From an uncultured Clostridia bacterium (GTDB lineage: Bacteria; Bacillota; Clostridia; Lachnospirales; Anaerotignaceae), in assembly GCA_910587735.1 (NCBI GenBank), contig CAJUNT010000014.1:1-58368 (forward strand): a DNA stretch of 58,368 nt, given 5' to 3'. The stretch's first letter is position 1, and every line of letters starts with the position of its first letter. Made by a program: the position numbers and the translations under genes. Positions 52,371 to 58,368 of the stretch are shown in pieces. A model generated the notes under the pieces. That model was not told the DNA's origin and did not search any database. It saw only the letters and a program-made list of their open reading frames with translations.

Positions 52371-53316
52371 GTTTCATTACTCCTTTATCCACATCAATCC
52401 CTGTTATTTCTTTGAATATTTCTTTGTCAAAATTCGGTATTGCCATAACAATATTTTTTTGTTCTTGACTTAATTGATTCCAATTTTGCTGTTGCTGTTC
52501 AAAAATTTCTTCTTTTGTTTTTTCTATAGGGGACACTGAAACATATACATCTAATATTGTGCTTGCTTTACTGTTATACCAATCTTCCAATGTCCAATTT
52601 GATAATTGATTAAATAGAAACATTTTTGTTTGCTTTGTATTAAAACAACCATTACTATAATCGCTAATATTATAATTTCCATTATTATAGTTTCCGCTGT
52701 TGCGACACCCGTTGTTATAGCTTCCGCTGTTATCGTTTCCATTGTTGTGGTGTCCGCTGTTGTAGCACCCGTTATTATCATTTCCGATGTTATTGTTTCC
52801 CTTATTATAGTTCCCCTTGTTATAGTTTCCCTCGTTGTAGTTTCCGTTGTTACTGTATCCATCGTTGTGGTGTCCGCTGTTGTAGTTTCCGCTGTTACCG
52901 TTTCCACTGTTATAGCTTCCATCGTTATAGCTTCCCTTGTTGCAATTTCCATTATTGTAGATTCCACTGTTATCGTTTCCGATGTTACCTAATCCTGTAC
53001 AATTTTCCCCTGTATTAACGATAGCTAACACTTCATTCCAATTTATTTCCCTTTCAATTCTTATTTTATTTGTACAACTTTTGTTATTTTCTATAACAAT
53101 TTCCCCATATGCTGTTATTTCAGCAACCTTATTGTTTTCATCAAAATCATAATACTCATAACAATCAACCAGCTTTTTACAAAAATGAAAGCCTCTTTTG
53201 CATACTACTGGCTTTTCAGGAATTTCATAACATTTCCCGACTTGATATTGAAATCCCCTACAAGTCCAATCTGGGTTGAATACTTTATATCCTTTTACTA
53301 CTTTTTGTTTACTCAT
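52354..53316 (-). CDS. NxGxx-repeat protein with DUF7666-like N-terminal domain
   Basis: About 320 residues from ATG 53316, behind GGAGG. Residues 1-115 (VVKGYKVFNPDWTCRGFQYQ, KPVVCKRGFHFCKKLVDCYEYY, AEITAYGEIV) match a small domain found in phage and plasmid proteins with repeats. About 120-240 repeats (N/Y)xGxx five-residue units (GNYNNGNYNEGNYNKGNYNK). A helical tail follows (EEIFEQQQQNWNQLSQEQ). The repeats suggest a solenoid like pentapeptide proteins. The DNA repeats can expand or shrink by slippage. Role unknown; possibly surface or DNA-mimic. Confidence 0.75.
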   Translation of the reverse strand: MSKQKVVKGYKVFNPDWTCRGFQYQVGKCYEIPEKPVVCKRGFHFCKKLVDCYEYYDFDENNKVAEITAYGEIVIENNKSCTNKIRIEREINWNEVLAIVNTGENCTGLGNIGNDNSGIYNNGNCNKGSYNDGSYNSGNGNSGNYNSGHHNDGYSNNGNYNEGNYNKGNYNKGNNNIGNDNNGCYNSGHHNNGNDNSGSYNNGCRNSGNYNNGNYNISDYSNGCFNTKQTKMFLFNQLSNWTLEDWYNSKASTILDVYVSVSPIEKTKEEIFEQQQQNWNQLSQEQKNIVMAIPNFDKEIFKEITGIDVDKGVMKHEKDC

Positions 53317-53405
53317 TTTTTTCCTCCTTTTCTTTTCTCCAACAGCCCACACTTTTCCGCCCAATATTACCACTTCTTTTCTATATCCCATTATATATTA
53401 AATTA

Positions 53406-53624
53406 TCATTTTTTCTTCCAATCCTGCTCTTCTAATATAAATAGCTCCTTTACTTCAACCCCCAAATATTCTGCAATTTTTAGTGCAGCTGTTACAGATG
53501 GTTCTGACGCATTTTTTTCCTTCAAGTATATCATTAAAGTAGGATATGGTATTCCAGTTCCCTCTGATATATCTTTCAATTTCTTTTTTTTTCTCAAGGC
53601 AATTTCTCTAATTCTATTCTGCAT
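53406..53624 (-). CDS. Small XRE-family regulator
   Basis: A 72-residue helix-turn-helix protein: RIREIALRKKKKLKDISEGTG, then PYPTLMIYLKEKNASEPSVT and ALKIAEYLGVEVKELF. It is a Cro-sized member of the XRE class. It heads the leftward accessory genes at the far side of the late region. Two direct repeats at 53656-53693 upstream of its start may be its own operators. Confidence 0.85.
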   Translation of the reverse strand: MQNRIREIALRKKKKLKDISEGTGIPYPTLMIYLKEKNASEPSVTAALKIAEYLGVEVKELFILEEQDWKKK

Positions 53625-53655
53625 TTTAATCTCCTTTTTATATTATACCATAATT

Positions 53656-53693
53656 TTTTTATATAATTCCATATATTTTTATATAATTCCATA
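53656..53693. repeat. Direct repeats upstream of the small XRE gene
   Basis: TTTTTATATAATTCCATA occurs at 53656-53673 and 53676-53693, a 20-base step (two helical turns). They cover the likely promoter of the regulator gene and are plausible operator sites. Confidence 0.65.
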
Positions 53694-53798
53694 GTTTTAT
53701 ATACAATACTGTATATTTATATTTTATACTATATATTTTTTAAGTAAAGATTTTAAATTATATCTTGAAAAAAATTAATAAAAAATTTTTTACGCTTT

Positions 53799-53842
53799 AA
53801 AATGTCATTTTTCATTGATATATCAACGAAAACTAGCATTTT
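53799..53842. repeat. 44-bp palindrome
   Basis: Centred between 53820 and 53821: inner TTTTC-A-TTGATA / TATCAA-C-GAAAA and outer AAAATG / CATTTT. The inner 24 bases mismatch at one pair only. It is a candidate binding site for ParB, a repressor or the recombinase. Confidence 0.75.
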
Positions 53843-54184
53843 TTTTCATTTTCTATCCTGATAATATAGTATATACTGGCTACACTCAGTAAAAACGTTA
53901 TGCCTTAGAATTTAAAACTATTTACTTTAGACTATACAGCTTACTTTATTTTTTAAAACGTTCTCTTGTTTTGTTATTTTAATTCACATAGATTTTGTAA
54001 GAAGATAATAAGTATTTTTTATAAAAAATTATTATTTTATTTGGCTTATAAAATTTCGGGGAATAGTAAAAATTTTTCCGAGGTATCCCTTTGGTGATTT
54101 TTTTTAACCTCCCCCCTTTATATTTTTAGGTTATTAAATGAGATAGAAAAAGCAAATGTTATACTTTTTTATTTAATATATCGT

Positions 54185-54226
54185 ATAATTTAGTTCGCAT
54201 AATAGATATTATACGAACTAAATTAT
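54185..54226. repeat. 42-bp palindrome, lox/dif-like layout
   Basis: ATAATTTAGTTCG-c-ATAATA then TATTAT-a-CGAACTAAATTAT: 21-base arms with mismatches at the centre pair and one other. Two inverted 13-base arms around a short AT-rich middle resemble tyrosine-recombinase core sites. A terminator is less likely since no T-tract follows. Confidence 0.7.
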
Positions 54227-54469
54227 GTTGTATTTGTTTTACTAAAATTAACTTGATATAATACAAATAACTATAATTTTGAAAAACCAAAACTAAAATT
54301 TTTTAATAAAAAATTGCTTAAAATTGTTTTGACAATTTTTTTCACACTTTTTTATGCATTTCACTTAATTTTTATATTAAGATATATTACGTGATTGGCA
54401 TACGGTTTTTTACTACTTCCCTAGTTCAATAAGTATAAAAATAAATTTATAAAAAAGGAGATAATATCA

Positions 54470-54763
54470 TTGAAAAAAAATAAAAAAGTTTCTTTTTCTA
54501 TTCATGACCAACTATTATTAAAAGAACTTTATCACATTAAAGAAATAAAACAAGAAAAGGTTTTTGTACAAGTAGTATGTAAACTATTGTGGTCTGCTAT
54601 AAATGCATATAAAAAAAGTCCACAGTATAAAAATGACGTCAATAAATTTAAAATAATGAAAGAGCGTAAGCAAGAACTTGATGATACAGATATTGAAGAA
54701 CTAGGAGAAAAAGATAAAAAAATAAAAGGTTTAATAACCTTTGTTGAAAGATATGATAAATAA
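54470..54763 (+). CDS. Hypothetical protein, 97 residues
   Basis: TTG 54470 follows AAAAAGGAGA. The product is helical: SFSIHDQLLLKELYHIKEIKQEKVFVQVVCKLLWSAINAYKKS, then a charged tail. It is alone on the plus strand in this region and ends in a shared terminator with the convergent gene at 55020. Its N-terminal basic residues may contact DNA. No family recognised. Confidence 0.65.
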   Translation: MKKNKKVSFSIHDQLLLKELYHIKEIKQEKVFVQVVCKLLWSAINAYKKSPQYKNDVNKFKIMKERKQELDDTDIEELGEKDKKIKGLITFVERYDK

Positions 54764-54963
54764 AATATTTATTTAATTAAGATTAAGATAAAATAATTAT
54801 GTTTTATATACTAATATGCCATATGTTAGATTAGTGTTTATTTTGGATTATATTAGCATATAACAGATTATTTTATATTTTTAATATAATTATACTTTAC
54901 TGATATAAGGTAAATTATATCTAAAAATAGAGTAGTAATTTTATCATCCAAAATTACAAATGC

Positions 54964-55002
54964 AAAAGGTGGTTGTTTCTAAAACTGAAATAACCATCTT
55001 TT
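54964..55002. terminator. Bidirectional terminator between convergent genes
   Basis: AAAAGGTGGTT and AACCATCTTTT with an inner TTTC/GAAA pair form the stem, followed by TTTTAT on plus and TTTTGC on minus. It lies between the genes at 54470 (plus) and 55020 (minus). Confidence 0.82.
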
Positions 55003-55019
55003 ATATAGACTATATGCAA

Positions 55020-55223
55020 TTACATTATACTATGGAACATTTTACCTACTAGGAAATATATACTTATTCCTACCATGATAGCTAATAGATATTCGCTACC
55101 TATGGCGTTATATCCTCTTTGGATATATGTTATATTAGAAAAGTATATAATTGTAGCCTTATAATAAATTAACCCTGCTATAATTTGAAGTATTGCTTTT
55201 ATAAATTGTATCATTTTTTTCAT
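55020..55223 (-). CDS. Small membrane protein
   Basis: A 67-residue protein with two membrane segments: FIKAILQIIAGLIYYKATIIYF (about 7-28) and YLLAIMVGISIYFLVG (about 45-60). It is the last gene of the J-domain operon, nine bases after it. Function unknown. Confidence 0.7.
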   Translation of the reverse strand: MKKMIQFIKAILQIIAGLIYYKATIIYFSNITYIQRGYNAIGSEYLLAIMVGISIYFLVGKMFHSIM

Positions 55224-55231
55224 TCCTTTCT

Positions 55232-55708
55232 TTATCCTACCAATACCTTTTGGCTTTTTTCTGTGAAAATCTTTTGACTACCATATTTTTCCCTGATTTC
55301 TTCCATGGATTTAGATTTTTTATTTTTTATCTTTTCTTCTTGATTATGCCAATACCATAACTTTTTTTTGGATGCATATTTACAACCTATTTCCTTTAAT
55401 TGTGTTCTATTAGGGTATGTATTGCCACCTATCCAAATCCAACAACCACAAATCTCAATTTGTAAATTCTGCATTTTTATCAACTGTCCAATAATTTCAA
55501 TAAATTCTTCAGGCGTCTCATATGTAGTATTTTCTGTTTGTTCTGTTTCTTGACAGAATTTCAATTTATTAAATAAACTTGTATAAATTTCGTTTATTTT
55601 CTTCATAATTTCACTATTACCACTATTATCTGGATGGTGTAATATGCAAAGTTTATGATATTCCTTTCTCAACTGTTCTATTGTTGTGATATTTTCAAAA
55701 AATCTCAT
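55232..55708 (-). CDS. J-domain (DnaJ-like) protein
   Basis: About 158 residues from ATG 55708 (AGAGGGAGG upstream). The J domain (1-55) has the catalytic HPD at 25-27 in CILHHPDNSGNSE. The C-terminal part has IEICGCWIWIGGNTYPNRTQLKEIGCKYASKKKLWYWH, a domain that accompanies J domains in Firmicutes mobile elements. It may recruit host DnaK to remodel a replication or partition protein (inference). It overlaps the 55695 gene by 14 bases. Confidence 0.85.
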   Translation of the reverse strand: MRFFENITTIEQLRKEYHKLCILHHPDNSGNSEIMKKINEIYTSLFNKLKFCQETEQTENTTYETPEEFIEIIGQLIKMQNLQIEICGCWIWIGGNTYPNRTQLKEIGCKYASKKKLWYWHNQEEKIKNKKSKSMEEIREKYGSQKIFTEKSQKVLVG

Positions 55709-56561
55709 AATTAAGCCTCCCTCTAAAATCAACATAAATTACATTATCTTTTTGCTGTCCTTTTAGTTCTTGTTGTTCTTCTTGTGCGTCGCTTGCACTA
55801 AGCACAATACACATGGAATATTTTCCATTTGGATATAATAATTCTACCGTTCCCCTTTGGTTAGTGTAAATTTTACATCTTTTCAATTCTCCATCGCTAT
55901 TTTTAATAGTAATGGTTTTTGCTGTTCTTTTAATTACTTCAAATTCATATCTTGAATTTGAGTTTACAATAGAACTACAAACATATTTTTTACCCACTTC
56001 AAATTTTAAAATTTTATTCTCATTTATTTCTTTTTTTCTTTCTGATTGTTCTTGATTATTATTTCTTATGATGTTTTTATTCTCTTTTTCTTCTTTTGTT
56101 TCTTCTAATTCTTCTATAATCCTTTTATCTTGTTCTACTTGCTCTACATATTTAACCCATATAGCAAAAATAGCTTCTGTATCAATATCTTCTACTTTAA
56201 AATGATAAAAATATTGATGTGTTAAATTATCAAATTCTTCTTTCTGTTCCCATTTGATTTCAATATGCAAGCCTTTTCCATTACCATTATCATAAAATTC
56301 GCTGTCCAAATAATTAGCCTCAATATTATTTTCTTCAAACCAATTATTAATTTTTTCTTTCAATTTTTCTTTGATTATTTGATATTCTGGTTTGAATAAA
56401 TCATCAAACCAGCTTTGACACTGAGCTTTATTCATTGGTTTCAGCCAATTTCCAACGCCATTTAATTTAGCATTGATTTCTTTTTCTTTATTTCCTTCTT
56501 TTACAATGCTTCTTTCAATCTGTTTTTCTACACATGCAGTTATAATTTGTTTTCTAGTCAT
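55695..56561 (-). CDS. Hypothetical protein of the J-domain operon
   Basis: A 288-residue protein. The N-terminal part (GVGNWLKPMNKAQCQSWFDD, EANYLDSEFYDNGNGKGLHIEI) is alpha-beta; the middle (about 145-185) is charged coiled coil; the C-terminus (KFEVGKKYVCSSIVNSNSRYEFEVIKRTAKTITIK) is a small beta-barrel-like module common in mobile-element proteins. It is the first gene of the leftward operon, divergent from the RHH regulator and sharing its operators. Function unknown. Confidence 0.7.
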   Translation of the reverse strand: MTRKQIITACVEKQIERSIVKEGNKEKEINAKLNGVGNWLKPMNKAQCQSWFDDLFKPEYQIIKEKLKEKINNWFEENNIEANYLDSEFYDNGNGKGLHIEIKWEQKEEFDNLTHQYFYHFKVEDIDTEAIFAIWVKYVEQVEQDKRIIEELEETKEEKENKNIIRNNNQEQSERKKEINENKILKFEVGKKYVCSSIVNSNSRYEFEVIKRTAKTITIKNSDGELKRCKIYTNQRGTVELLYPNGKYSMCIVLSASDAQEEQQELKGQQKDNVIYVDFRGRLNYEIF

Positions 56562-56610
56562 ATCAATATCCCCTTTTTTTTATTGTTTTCTGTTTCATTT
56601 GTTGATTCTA

Positions 56611-56712
56611 TTATATACTGAATCAGTATATAAATCAATATGTAATAATGCACAAATATATACTGAATCAGTATATTGAATTTGTAAAATATATATAGTA
56701 GAATCAGTATAT
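56611..56712. promoter_or_regulatory. Operator array for the RHH regulator
   Basis: ATATACTGAATCAGTATAT, a perfect 9-bp inverted repeat with a one-base centre, occurs at 56613-56631 and 56658-56676 (45-base step). A third half-site, TCAGTATAT, lies at 56704-56712. They sit between the divergent 56561 and 56767 genes, where they could control both. Short symmetrical sites in series are typical for RHH proteins. Confidence 0.78.
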
Positions 56713-56766
56713 ATAATATTGTATAATTAAGACATAAAGAAACTAAAGTAAAGGAGGTTTTCAAAT

Positions 56767-56967
56767 ATGGCTAATTCTGCAACAAAAGCAAAAAGTAAAT
56801 ATAATAGTAAAAATTATTATAGATTTCCTATCACATTACCCATTGAAAAAAAAGATAATTTATTAGAGTTTATAAATCAAAATGGTTATAAAAGTTTAAA
56901 TGAATTTGTAGTTATTGCAATAAACGAAAAACTAGAAAGGGATAATAACAAAGAGGTTAACACATAA
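56767..56967 (+). CDS. Ribbon-helix-helix (CopG/Arc-like) regulator
   Basis: A 66-residue protein: KNYYRFPITLPIEKKDNLLEF is the DNA-binding strand followed by a helix, then GYKSLNEFVVIAINEKLERD as the second helix. RHH proteins often repress their own operon and plasmid replication genes. AAAGGAGG precedes ATG 56767 and the operator array is just upstream. The stop overlaps the next start (TAATG). Confidence 0.88.
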   Translation: MANSATKAKSKYNSKNYYRFPITLPIEKKDNLLEFINQNGYKSLNEFVVIAINEKLERDNNKEVNT

Positions 56968-57071
56968 TGGCTAATACAGAAGCAAATAGAAGCAGTAGAA
57001 CAAAAAGTAAAATAAAATATAATGCTCGAAATTATGAAAGATTATATATACAAGTAATAAAAAAAGCATAA
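56967..57071 (+). CDS. Truncated RHH paralogue
   Basis: A 34-residue frame (MANTEANRSSRTKSKIKYNA, then RNYERLYIQVIKKA) that resembles the start of the regulator upstream and of other RHH proteins, but stops before the helices. It is either a remnant of a second copy or a short peptide that pairs with the first. It starts within the previous stop codon. Confidence 0.6.
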   Translation: MANTEANRSSRTKSKIKYNARNYERLYIQVIKKA

Positions 57072-57300
57072 ACACTATTACTAGTATTTATGCCAAAACC
57101 ATTCGCCACCCTCAGCAGCAATGACCTATATAGGTACATTACTGCAAATTTCGGCAATATGTTAGGTTAGACATATACACGCCGAAATACTTAATAAAAT
57201 ATTAAACATTTATTAAGGAGGTTGACTTAATAAACTTACAAAAAATAGATTAGAGAATTAAAGTTAGGGAAATTATAGCATGTGCATTAAATTAATGCAA
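57072..57300. other. Non-coding or unresolved stretch before the tRNA genes
   Basis: A 26-residue open frame (ATG 57090 to TAG 57170, MPKPFATLSSNDLYRYITAN) exists without a ribosome site. A separate AAGGAGG at about 57219-57225 has no usable start after it, so a gene may have been lost here. No further structure was recognised. Confidence 0.4.
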
Positions 57301-57386
57301 CGGAGAGGGTAGGATTCGAACCCACGGCTCGTTACAGAGTCACCGGCTTTCAAGACCAGCTCCTTAAACCACTCGGACACCTCTCC
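57301..57386 (-). tRNA. tRNA-Ser (anticodon TGA)
   Basis: Full cloverleaf on the minus strand: acceptor GGAGAGG/CCTCTCC, anticodon loop CTTGAAA, a long class II variable arm with CTC/GAG, and a canonical T-arm GGTTCGAATCC. The discriminator is G; CCA is not encoded. It reads UCA and neighbouring Ser codons, common in this AT-rich genome. Confidence 0.93.
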
Positions 57387-57488
57387 AAAAAAATGCTTTT
57401 ATTCTTTCCCTATAAATAATTTACAAATTTATTCTATCATTCTAATTTTATTATGTCAATCTAATTTTATTATGTCAAATAAAAAGAA

Positions 57489-57562
57489 CAGGGGCAGAAG
57501 GACTCGAGCTCTCGACATTTGGTTTTGGAGACCAACGTTCTACTATCTGACACTATACCCCT
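57489..57562 (-). tRNA. tRNA-Trp (anticodon CCA), degenerate
   Basis: Acceptor AGGGGTA/TGCCCCT, anticodon stem TTGGT/ACCAA with loop CTCCAAA, so the anticodon is CCA. The D-arm (GTGTCAGATAGTAGAAC) has a mismatch and lacks the GG pair; the T-loop reads CTCGAGT rather than TTCGAGT, and its stem holds a mismatch. It may be a worn or specialised tRNA. Confidence 0.78.
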
Positions 57563-57570
57563 TTAAAAAA

Positions 57571-57594
57571 GGTACTAGATAATTATCTAGTACC
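57571..57594. terminator. Perfect palindrome next to tRNA-Trp
   Basis: GGTACTAGATAA/TTATCTAGTACC, 24 bp, just 5' of the tRNA-Trp gene. It could be a terminator for transcripts arriving from the right or a processing hairpin. No strong T-tract. Confidence 0.6.
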
Positions 57595-57747
57595 ACGAAA
57601 AGATAACATATTTAAAAAATTTCATTTTTAAACTTTGTCCCTTTTCAATCTTGACAATTAATTTTAGCATAAAATTATAAAAATTTCAATTGTTTTCCAC
57701 TTCCCTGTAGCAGATATGATATTCAATCATTATTTTCTAAAATAAAA

Positions 57748-57778
57748 AACTCATCTAAGTTTTATACTTAAATGAGTT
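57748..57778 (-). terminator. Terminator of the parAB operon
   Basis: AACTCATCTAAGT pairs with ACTTAAATGAGTT with one mismatch; on the minus strand it is followed by TTTTTATTTT. It lies 118 bases after the parB stop. The stretch 57595-57895 holds nothing else visible. Confidence 0.9.
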
Positions 57779-57895
57779 CTTTTAGAGTTTTTTTAGAGCA
57801 TTTAGACTAAACTAATTCGATATCGAACTAATTCTAACATAGTTTTATAAATTTTTCAATTATCATTTTTATTTTGTCTTTATTCGACACCACAT

Positions 57896-58368
57896 TCAAC
57901 TATTGTTATTTTTTGCCCAATCCTCCAAAAGTTTATAAATTACTTCTTCCATTTGTTTTGGTGTGTAACCTTTTGGAAAATATTTTTTAATTATTTTTTT
58001 ACTAATATTAAATTTTGTGTCATTTGTTTTTTCTGTTAAAAGTGTTTCAATGACTTCTTTATCAAAATTTCCTTCTTTGCTCAATTCCTTTATAGCCATT
58101 GACTGTTTCAACGATGGAATTTGATTATATCCTGAAATAATATTATATAAAATCCTTTGTTCATCTTCTTTCAAAAATGACAATTCTACCGCCGTATTAA
58201 ATGGCAATTTTTTATTATCTACCATATCAAGTAATTCTGTAATCAAATAAGTCAATCTTATGTATCTTTTTATCTGGTTTCTACTTTCTCCCATTTCATC
58301 TGCCAATATTTCAATAGAAAGTTCTCCTTTTAACTTGGGCCCAACTTGGGCTGAAGTTAAATCTGTTC
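57896..58368 (-). CDS. parB: ParB partition protein, C-terminal part
   Basis: Continuation of the gene that starts at 473. The helix-turn-helix region has LADEMGESRNQIKRYIRLTY, then LLDMVDNKKLPFNTAVELSFL, the KorB/Noc-type linker and a C-terminal helix ending in LEDWAKNNN for dimerisation. Bases 58314-58368 repeat 1-55. The whole protein is 296 residues, a normal length. The stop is followed by the operon terminator. Confidence 0.93.
   Translation of the reverse strand, partial: TDLTSAQVGPKLKGELSIEILADEMGESRNQIKRYIRLTYLITELLDMVDNKKLPFNTAVELSFLKEDEQRILYNIISGYNQIPSLKQSMAIKELSKEGNFDKEVIETLLTEKTNDTKFNISKKIIKKYFPKGYTPKQMEEVIYKLLEDWAKNNNS
58314..58368. repeat. Terminal direct repeat, right copy
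   Basis: Identical to 1-55. One of the two copies should be removed when the circle is drawn; both code for the same ParB residues. Confidence 0.95.

Larger units (their letters stand above)
53700..54469. other. Long non-coding region with palindromes
   Basis: No gene of reasonable size with a ribosome site is visible. The region is extremely AT-rich, holds two long palindromes (53799-53842 and 54185-54226) and a TTGACA-like TTGACAATTT at about 54328, and ends at the ribosome site of the 54470 gene. It could contain promoters for the left- and right-going genes and a recombination or partition site. Confidence 0.55.

Noticed and set aside
52630..52992. Long open frame on the plus strand rich in Val, Ile and Ser
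   Set aside because: It is the mirror of the NxGxx repeats of the minus-strand gene, with low complexity and no ribosome site.
54185..54226. Palindrome as a simple terminator
   Set aside because: No T-tract follows on either strand, and no gene ends nearby. Kept as a recombination-site candidate.
57301..57562. tRNA genes as an integration site (attP)
   Set aside because: The recombinase is far away at 4302, and both tRNAs are whole or near-whole genes rather than 3' fragments next to an integrase.
57489..57562. tRNA-Trp as an opal suppressor for stop-codon reassignment
   Set aside because: The anticodon is CCA, which reads UGG. Genes end normally at TGA, TAA and TAG with no in-frame TGA in conserved proteins.

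Overview
The window is a complete, circular, strongly AT-rich genome of a tailed phage that appears to live as a plasmid. The first 55 bases are repeated exactly as the last 55 (1-55 = 58314-58368). Joining the ends restores one intact parB gene across the junction, so the true circle is 58,313 bp. A 55-base overlap is what a de Bruijn assembler with k=55 leaves on a circle (inference). AT-rich codons, strong AGGAGG-type ribosome sites, many TTG/GTG starts, a RepA_N-type initiator and phi-LC3-type holins point to a low-GC Firmicutes host, probably a gut clostridium. Siphovirus morphology is inferred from a HK97-type capsid, a long tape-measure protein and Dit/Tal-like proteins with no sheath.

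Layout. (1) Lysogeny/maintenance operon, minus strand, 3299 down through 1 and on to 57896: XRE repressor, two paralogous membrane-anchored proteins, ParA, ParB, then a terminator at 57748-57778. (2) A divergent switch at 3358-3400: a perfect sigma-A promoter (TTGACA, 17 bp, TATAAT) flanked by an 11-bp inverted repeat. (3) A 690-bp non-coding hub (3615-4301) with a nested inverted repeat and three arrays of short direct repeats. (4) Rightward early operon 4302-13304: tyrosine recombinase, adenine methyltransferase-like protein, pentapeptide-repeat protein, SSB, RepA_N initiator with an embedded origin (three DnaA boxes and four 21-bp iterons), Rad50/SbcC-like ATPase, RecT and a metallo-beta-lactamase-fold protein. 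(5) Leftward accessory operon 15732-13424: DUF1617-like, YopX-like, winged-helix Rep-like, MazG-like and ERCC4-type nuclease proteins. (6) Leftward late region 51358-15862: amidase, terminase, portal, protease/scaffold, decoration protein, capsid, head-tail connectors, tail tube, frameshifted chaperone pair, tape measure, holins, fibres, Dit, Tal. (7) Accessory region 51.4-57.6 kb: an IS605/TnpB-type remnant, a frameshifted DUF1653 gene, an NxGxx-repeat protein, a small XRE regulator, long palindromes, a J-domain operon with an RHH regulator, and two tRNA genes.

How it fits together. RepA_N with its internal origin would replicate the circle and ParA/ParB would segregate it. The XRE repressor would hold the early promoter off, and the recombinase more likely resolves multimers than integrates, since no attachment site is visible. 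On induction the early operon supplies SSB, RecT and the ATPase for replication/recombination before the late operon runs.

The most distinctive observations are the replication origin inside repA; a GC-rich 25-bp palindrome shared by parB and a non-coding spot at 11005; a lysis/fibre cassette inserted between tape measure and Dit, carrying a scar that joins a truncated cytosine methyltransferase to a truncated second holin; a 1729-residue propeller-repeat receptor-binding candidate; a probable programmed frameshift; and several broken genes (DUF1653, second RHH, holin, dcm) that show recent mosaic exchange.
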